A DNA stretch of 64,000 nt, taken from assembly GCA_000310025.1 (NCBI GenBank), contig FN649728.1:4347837-4411836 (forward strand). Direction: 5' to 3'. Each line of letters begins with the position of its first letter. Within the stretch, counting starts at the first letter, position 1. The notes beneath the pieces are model-generated. The model saw nothing but the letters and a program-made list of their open reading frames with translations, searched no databases and was not told the origin of the DNA. The position numbers and the translations under genes were made by a program. Of this stretch, positions 57,217 to 64,000 are shown one piece after another. Source of the DNA: Ectocarpus siliculosus. Lineage: Eukaryota > Sar > Phaeophyceae > Ectocarpales > Ectocarpaceae.

Positions 57217-60200
57217 TGGCTGGGTGCTGTCTATATTGCCCGGTGTTTACACAGGTGGGCGGATCTCTCCACACGATTTCGCAGGCGGGCAGCGCGGAAG
57301 TAAGTAGTCTTGAACCATTCCACGTTTATTTTTTTGTTTGCGCTTCATGGAAGTCTCATTTCACGATTTCACGAGCTCGTCGTGGGACGCCGTTTGTTAT
57401 AGGCGTTCTGGTAGGGGGAGCGTTGCCTGTTGTGGATTTACTATTGCTATGACGTACACTGCTGGGATAAAGGTTAGGCGAACTTGGAGTTGTGTTTTTT
57501 TTTTTTGGGACGGATTGCTGGGATGATAAAATTAGGCGAACCCGTGTGTCCGTGTAGTGCTAAGTGAGAGGTACCACAGAGAGCGGGTGGGTCTTCCGTC
57601 AGCACCTTGAAAGTTAGCTGGAAGGTGGGCAGTGCTCGAAGCAGTTGCACGAGAGGAGGAGGGTGGGTAAGATAAGAACTCAATGATGGACAGGTCTTGG
57701 GATAGATATTGTGGATGTCGGTCTCTGTTTTACGCCGCGTTGAGGTCTACGGTACACGTTAGTTCGCGCCGACATCGTGTAGGAGAACGAATGGTCGGGG
57801 GGCGTGAGGGCTCTCGTCTCAAATGACGATTCACAGCACACGCGTGGTTTGGTTTAGTTGTTGTAGTAATGCTTGTTTGGGTGGTGGTGTTTTTGTAGCG
57901 TGTGAGATTGATCATGTCGATGGTATACATGAAATCCTTCAGCTGCCGCTGAAGTTGACCGTCAGAGGTGTGTAGTGATTGTCGGACGTAATTGGCGGTG
58001 GAGTGCGTTAGCGTCGCGGCTTTAAGTTCGGTGGTCTGGTCGTGCTTCTCTTGGTGTTTTCTTGTTCTCGATGGTGGTTTTGACGGATAGGCCCTCTTTT
58101 GTCGTATTTTGTATTTTATTACCATGTTTGTTCCTCGAAAGAGGCCGTTGTCCCCAAGAGGTCGTAAATTCGGAAGTTTGGTACTTCTTGCCGTGCGTGG
58201 CCACTGACGGGGGTGGGTGGGCCAGGAGCACACCTCCAGATAATGTTGGGGTATTGGAGTTGTTTGGTGGAAGTGTGCATGCTCGCTCGGGTGGAAAGCA
58301 GTGTTTTGGCTCCGACTATCTGTGAAGCGAGCGGTAGACAGGGCTGCGGGGCGGCGCAGACTCGTGTTCCGCAGGTACGAGATACGGCTCTTGTTGTGGG
58401 TGGTTGAGCATCTACTACAATACATGTACGTGCAAACAAGCGTGGTGTTGGTGGCTCGATGTCGGCCGTTTCGGTCTTGTCTCATGTTGGTTGGGTGTTT
58501 CGGTGAGCCGACTTTTTTTCAGCTACAGGCACAACAAACAAACGTCGTGTGTGTCCGTGGAGCGTTTGGAAGCTGTGCTTATATTATTGGAGCGTTTTTT
58601 TCACGAACGAGCAAAAAAACTGCTGTCTGCAGGGTTGCTTCGTGGGACACTGGGTAGCGGTAGTCCTTTGAGGAGAGGATCACGGGAGGGAGTTTTGTGA
58701 GAACTGCGTGCTGTTTCGAATTGACTGTACCGCACTGCTGCTGCTGCTGCTGTGCGCTGTGCGCCGTGACGTATACACGATTTACAACGCGCAACAAGAT
58801 GGATGGGCCGCGTGTTGGAAACAATATGGTGCTCGTGACGTCTCGGCTCGGAGGGAGTCGATGTCTTCATAAGGGCTCCTTCCTGGTTTTGTTTCCTGGA
58901 TGGACGGGGGCACACTACGTGCAGTCGTATTCGGTCAACCCCCCGCTGAATGAAGAGGGCGGCAAGTAAATAATGAAAACAAAGTTTGACCAAGGCATTG
59001 AAATGGGAGAGGAGAAAGAAAAGGGACAGACTGCAGGGAGAAGGAAACGTATTATTACTGCTGTGGTCCACCCGCGACTGAAGCAGAATAATAATGAGGG
59101 GCGGTTGTGGTGCTCGCCAATCACCACGGCGGTGTACACATAAAAAAACGAGCTTCGACCACGAGCGCCCACGCCCGAAGTTAGTGGCAGCAGGATAAGA
59201 AGTAAGTTCTGGTTGGCTTTTTTTCGCATATTATCGCTTGCTTGTTTTTTAGGAAGTAAACATAACCTCACCATATCACAGAAAGACTGCTGTTGTACCC
59301 GTTCGAGATATAACCTCAGTCGAAATTTTGTCGTGACTCGCCGGCCAGGCAAGCGCGAAAACTGTAACTGGAGCAAAGGTCGAGCTATCGCGCCAGATAA
59401 ACACAATAGATGGCCCGAACAGCATCAGAGAAACGAGAGTCTTTGACTTTTGACCACCGTGCGAAACGGTAAAAACAGCAGTCAGCAGTCAGTCATGGAC
59501 GAACCTCACTTAGTTGGATCTTTGATGACACACTCGATACAAGTAAAAAAAAAAAAAGGCTGCTGCTTGCTGCTATCGATACTGCTGTATCTCACGAAAA
59601 TAAAAGAACACCTCGAGCTGTCGTTTCCTACTCGCTTCTGCTCGACTCTTCGGTGCCCAACGGGCCTTAAGATGAACGCTGTGCCAACAACCAGCGGCAG
59701 AGCGGAGGAGAGCCAGCGAGCACATCCCAGAACCCACGGCAGAACCGTTTTTTTAAAACCTGGGGTTTCCCAAGAACCCGTCTTCCCTGACGGAAGCGAT
59801 TTTTTGTGTGTACAAAAGAATCACAATCAACCAATGAATCAACCACAAATTACAGTCATCACAGCCCGCAGCATCCAAGAGACAGACTACTGTGTTGTTC
59901 GGCGCAGGCAGGAGCCCCACTCGACAGGAGAGAGAGAGAGAGAGAGAGAGAGCTAGAGAGCTAGCTGGTGGGATCAGCGCGTTTGGAGAAGCTGCAGCCG
60001 AGCAGAGGCGCGGCGTCTTCCTGTGTGCCCCCTCGCCGCTGGCTCTGCTCTCCCGCTAGACTAATAAGCGGCATTTTTTTCCCGTGGGGCCGGCGTCTTT
60101 TCCTCGCTCACGGCGTGCCGGACAGCAGGTATGTGTGGGTGTGCTGTGTGTGGCGAGCGGGCTCCCTTAGCGTAAGGAGCACTCCACCGGTGACACGGCA

Positions 60201-61973
60201 GTAGAGGCGCGGGTTTCCCGCCGTCCGTCCTTGCCGCTGGTTTCCATACTCAAGACAGACAGAGCAGCTTCCCACCGTTCTTTCCTCTCTTCTTCGTATT
60301 TCTTCTTTCTCCCGGGTGTGTTGTGTGTTGCCTGAACTCCAGTAGAAGATCATCATCAGCATGAACCGGTCGGCGTGATGCGATGCTCCGTACTTGCACA
60401 GACCCTTTGTCGCGTCCGTAGGTTAGTGGTGCCACCTAGGGAGGGTGCTACCCCTTGCTCCGTGTCTAGAGAGCCTTTGGCTCAGGGGAAGAAAGGGTAG
60501 AGCCGCAAACAGCTGCTGCTTCTGCTGCTGCTGCTGCTGCCACCGTCTTCCTGTCCTTGGTTGCTCTACTGGTTCTATCCGGCGCGGAGTGTCTTTTCAG
60601 CACGGCGGCCCTGACGCCCTGACAGCAGATCAGCAGATCAACGGATCCGGGCTTGCCTCTGCTCTCCACCCACATATGATGCTGGTGGACATCGTTTGGG
60701 TCCGAACAAACACGACACCCGCTCCCCCTTGTGGTGCTGCGGCGCTGAGTGTTCGTCGCAAACACAACTATTCATGTCTGCCGTGTGCATACGTACATCT
60801 ATTTATGTATCCGCATAGAAAATAAATCTGTTCGACTACGCTGGGTAGTGCTCGCATACGTATGCATACGGTGTGCAGCAGGTACGCTACCAAACAGACC
60901 CTTATGCATACGAAGGTTTGTTCTTTCTCTCCCGTCTCTCTGGTCCGTAGACGCCGCCTCGCCGTTGCCCTGCCTTGGTACCTCGGAGCAAAGCCAAGCG
61001 TCTCACCCTAGGCGTGAAGCAACGCGGCTCCGCACTACAGCAGCACTTGTATACAAATAGATACCGCAGCACGTTCTTTGCGCCTGCTCGACCGACCGCC
61101 GGATCGTTTCCTTCTGCGGCCCTCCCACCGCTATGCTACAGCGTCCGTCCAACCATGTTGTACGAGTTGCGCGGAAATTTTAAATAGGTGTGATCTCGGT
61201 TATGACACCACTTGTCTGTTTTCGAGAACACCACCCACTTGTGGCTACATGTACCAACCAAACCAGGCGTTGTGTCCAGCACACCCGGTGGCCGATTTGT
61301 GTTCTGATTTCCGGCACCACAACCACCCGCTGCTCTGGCAACTGCTGTAAATCCCTTTTTCCAGCCCGGTCACCAGAAGTCGGCGTTTTGCTGCTGTGCA
61401 TGCATTTGACTTGGAACAAGTTGATACAAGCTTTGAACAATTCGAAATTTGCCGCGTCCAATAACAGCAGTAGTACATCCAATCTGAAAGGAAGCTATTG
61501 GACTAGACTAATAGCTGAGAACAAGATGGATGCGTGAGTTTCTTGCGCCGAACGAGACTTGTTCTGTGGGCGTACATCTTATCTTCCAACGCCAACGCAG
61601 GACCGACGGTGTGCCTTGTATCTACAATATTAGTTCTATTATTCATTTGGCAAACTCTTGACCTGATATCTTTACCGCCTTGTCTGCAAAGCGTCTTTTT
61701 TTTTTTTACAGCGGACAGCAGTCACGGGTCACCTGTCATTTTGGGGCACCTGGCGGTTGTTGTGTTCTTACTGGAAATTAGAATGCTTCTTCAAAGCATC
61801 AAGAATAAAGTACATGGCACAACCGCCGCTGCCGGTGGCACACACCTGCGGCTCGTACAGGACCTTTCAAGACGTTTAAGTCTGTTTACGTCCCTGTGGG
61901 AATAGACAGATGAATAGAGCTCCTGGGTGCGTTGTGTTGACTTTCCAGGGGGGCCGATGCATGGCCGCCTATT

Positions 61974-62199
61974 TACCGTATACGACACAAGATAACACAC
62001 CCCATGGACCGATTTTCAAAGCTCGATTTATCAGCAGCAGAACGGGTCGCAGAGCCGAAAACGGCGGCGTTGAAGCCGTCTGGTCGAGAGCTCTCCGAAA
62101 ACGTATCGTGTCGTTTGTTCTTCAAGTACATCCTCTTGGTCGTGCAGTAATCGAGCTTTGAAAATCGGTCCAGGGGGTGTAGTATCTTGCGTCGTAAAG
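61974..62199. mobile_element. MITE-like element, copy C
   Basis: The left arm TACCGTATACGACACAAGAT runs to AAAGCTCGATT and the right arm AATCGAGCTTTGAAAATCGG to GCGTCGTAAAG. It is about 226 bases, the same length as copy B. The centre differs (AACGGCGGCGTTGAAGCCGT, CTCTCCGAAAACGTAT) but keeps the order of blocks seen in inverted form in copies A and B. Confidence 0.8.
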
Positions 62200-62499
62200 T
62201 GCCGCAGTATTTTACCGGCCTTAATTTCTTAATTTCGGGCACCCGGCACTCTTCATTCAGAAGTAGAGACGCTTTGAAGTGTTCCATCTTCTGTGCCAAG
62301 CGATTCCACCGGCCTTATATCGGGCGACCGGCCTTATGCAGGGTCCCCCTACTGCTGTGTACTCCGGAGTATGCTTTTTCTTGGATCGTTTGGCTGTTGT
62401 CATGCTCAAAAAGCAGTCAGTTGTCGTCCTTCCGCCGTCTACCAGTTGTACCATAAGGCCTAGATGTGGGGCAATCACACCAACGTGAAACAGACTTTT

Positions 62500-62957
62500 A
62501 CCGTGTTGGTGACGGAACATACCGTGCCCCCTAGACCGATTTGCACAGCTTCATCACGCTTCACCAGGAAGAGCGGCGGTGCGGAAGCTGGCGGCGTTGG
62601 CAACTTCTCGTCGAGAGCGTTCCGAAAACGTATGTATGCGTATGTATCGTTTGTGGTTTGTCCATCCTCTTCCGTCGCGGAGTATTCCCTGAAAACTGAG
62701 AAGACTTCAAACCCCATTCCGTTCGACAGCCGTGGTTATATCTGGAACGACCACTCCCGTTCGACAGACGTGGTTCTATCTCGAACGACCCATCCCGTTC
62801 GATAGCCGTGGTTATATCTCGAACGACCCATCCCCTTCGACAGCGGTGGTTATATCTCGAACAGGTACTTGTACAGCAGTAGGTTTTCTTTGATTGTAGA
62901 GTTTATTTCCACTTCGTAACAAGTCGGGGTGTGTGATATCTTACGTCACGTACGGTG
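62500..62957. mobile_element. Diverged MITE copy D interrupted by a satellite
   Basis: The left end ACCGTGTTGGTGACGGAACA with CCCCCTAGACCGATTT and the right end GGGGTGTGTGATATCTTACG with TACGGT match the family arms. The body is about twice as long as other copies because a 38-base tandem repeat lies inside. Confidence 0.55.
62720..62864 (+). repeat. 38-base tandem repeat, four copies
   Basis: Unit of about 38 bases: GTTCGACAGCCGTGGTTATA, TCTCGAACGACC and CATCCC, at 62720, 62758, 62796 and 62834. The copies are over 85% alike by eye. Confidence 0.9.
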
Positions 62958-63126
62958 ACAACGCAGACGTAGACATGGTCAAACCCTCGCGTTAGTCTCC
63001 AAATGTGGAGATTCCCCAATGCCCGTCGAGCAAGATTCCCTCTTTTCACGCCTATGCTATAGAACAACCAGGAGCCGGGAACACAGAACATCACAATGGT
63101 TATCCTTTGGCAATCCTTTCAAGGCG

Positions 63127-63127
63127 G

Positions 63128-63173
<46 letters not shown>
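63127..63173 (+). repeat. (GTT)n microsatellite
   Basis: About 15 GTT/TTG units in the region upstream of the last, partial gene. Confidence 0.95.
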
Positions 63174-63378
63174 CTTCCTATGAACAACCGTTCCGATCTA
63201 TCTATTCAGTGCCTTGATCTGTCCGTACTATTAATAATCTATCGCTTGACGCGGTCGATTCCCGTGGTCACAAGGCGGTAGATTTCTTACATGAACACCA
63301 AAAAGCCTTCATTTCACGGTGCCCTGTGTAGTCTAGTTTTTGAGAGGAGAGAGCGGAGGGAGGATTGCAAACGCCGAG

Positions 63379-64000
63379 ATGGTGAAGCCACACACTCCTT
63401 TATTGCTGGAAGTCGTGGTGCTGCGATCGACCCCGCTGTACCAGCTGACCAATCAGAAGATTCCAGCCCTCGAGGGGTGTAAGTGGAAGGGTGCGCGTGC
63501 GTGTGAATGCTGGGTGTATTGTGCGATCTCTCTTTCTCTCTCTCTCCTCCCCCCCCACCCTACTTCCCTCACTCCCTCTGCTCCCTGCTTCTGACTTGCC
63601 AAAACTCCGGCGTGAGGGGGCCATGAATTTCCCCGCAACGGGTTCCAAGCGATATGCTAATGCATCTCCCGGCGTCTTCTCGCGCCACGTCGCTCTCTCG
63701 TTTCTGTCTTCTGCATGTGCTTGTGGACAGGGACTAAGCTGAGGTGTCGGTAGCAGCGACCGCAACCGCCGCCGCCCCCGGCACCGCCTGTTTTCGCGGA
63801 GACCCACCCCTACGGGCGAAATGCCTCGCTCCAGCAGCTCGTCGAATCCGGGCACTGCCTTGCCGCCAAGCACCGCCGGCAGCCAGGGGAGGGGGGGGGG
63901 TAGCAGCGCCGGCGGGGGCGAAAGCTCGCGAAACAGGAGGGGCGGAAGGGCGCCCACTTCCAATGACCGTCCTAACGGGCGTGAGGTGGGTCCTGCGTCA
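63379..64000 (+). CDS. 5' part of an unidentified gene, cut by the window end
   Basis: Proposed exon 1 is 63379-63478: an ATG followed by VKPHTPLLLEVVVLRS and TNQKIPALEG, ending at a strong GTAAGT donor in phase 1. A second exon from 63744, after a GCTGAG acceptor, would start in matching phase. It stays open to the last base of the window (64000) through an Arg-rich stretch and then MPRSSSSSNPGTALPPS, a Ser/Gly/Arg-rich low-complexity segment. Alternatively translation starts at the ATG at 63821, with 60 open codons to the edge, and 63379-63478 is unrelated. No domain is visible in this fragment, so no function can be given. A CT-rich, C-run tract before the acceptor fits an intron. Confidence 0.4.

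Larger units (their letters stand above)
57217..63378. other. Long region without a convincing gene
   Basis: About 6.2 kb. The first 1.5-1.7 kb are T/G-rich and probably a long 3' untranslated region of the GT2 gene (inference). Beyond about 59 kb I see microsatellites, MITE copies at 61974-62199 and 62500-62957, and a 38-base satellite. The longest frame, minus 57730-58485, lacks family motifs and is not called. Confidence 0.5.

Noticed and set aside
57730-58485. 251-codon reverse frame downstream of the GT2 gene
   Set aside because: Thr/Arg/His-biased, no family motif, lies opposite the probable T/G-rich 3' untranslated region. It could be antisense noise.
63400-63963. 187-codon reverse frame at the right edge
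   Set aside because: Antisense of the Ser/Gly/Arg-rich partial gene. Its Pro/Leu/Arg-rich product has no recognisable motif.
1-64000. Integrated virus, transposase or other mobile gene cargo
   Set aside because: No capsid, polymerase, integrase, transposase or reverse transcriptase motif was found in any frame I examined. Mobile elements seen are non-coding.

Overview
The window looks like nuclear DNA of a brown alga or a close stramenopile relative. Its genes are split into 9-17 small exons separated by introns of several hundred bases, bordered by GT-AG (occasionally GC-AG) sites. It is rich in CT/GA and G-run microsatellites and carries dispersed short transposon-like repeats. The name Ectocarpus-like is an inference from this style, not a match I could run. 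There are no bacterial operons, rRNA, CRISPR arrays or recognisable viral genes. One 100-base assembly gap (53708-53807) lies in an intron.

Layout. (1) 677-5143, minus: a complete XAP5/FAM50 nuclear protein gene, 9 exons, 354 aa by my splicing. (2) 7905-23067, plus: a 16-or-more-exon gene for an OPR/FASTK-like repeat protein ending in a RAP domain, a family of organellar RNA-binding factors. One intron is a 2.7-kb array of degenerate 16-base repeats. (3) 23068-25192: intergenic between convergent genes, with a MITE. (4) 25193-37449, minus: a secreted/type I membrane protein with a signal peptide, an SBBP-like beta-propeller ectodomain, an acidic stalk and one transmembrane helix. (5) 37450-38534: a shared upstream region between divergent genes. 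(6) 38535-45963, plus: an FTR1 iron-permease-like membrane protein, 10 exons, 550 aa, with degenerate permease motifs and a long polar tail. (7) 46475-57216, plus: a 17-exon processive GT2 glycosyltransferase of cellulose-synthase type, about 957 aa, starting only 511 bases after the previous stop. (8) 57217-63378: about 6 kb with no convincing gene, holding MITEs and satellites. (9) 63379 to the window end, plus: the start of a further gene, cut by the edge.

The exon models were checked by phase. Joined lengths are divisible by three for XAP5 (1065), the FTR1-like gene (1653) and the propeller gene (1815). The GT2 gene comes to 2875, that is 958 codons plus one extra base, matching a visible +1 frameshift in exon 8. 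The RAP gene has a similar one-base excess in a G run in its second exon. These may be sequence errors or real lesions. Two introns need a GC donor to keep frame.

Functionally, genes 4, 6 and 7 are consecutive membrane or cell-surface genes: a propeller receptor-like protein, a permease-like protein and a wall-polysaccharide synthase. The first two are divergent and the last two are head to tail. Genes 1 and 2 belong to RNA metabolism: XAP5 in nuclear splicing and transcription, the RAP protein probably in a plastid or mitochondrion. No new mobile defence system is evident. The most unusual items are the catalytic-site changes in the GT2 and FTR1-like proteins, the 16-base array intron, tandem duplications that copy splice sites, and two dispersed short repeat families.
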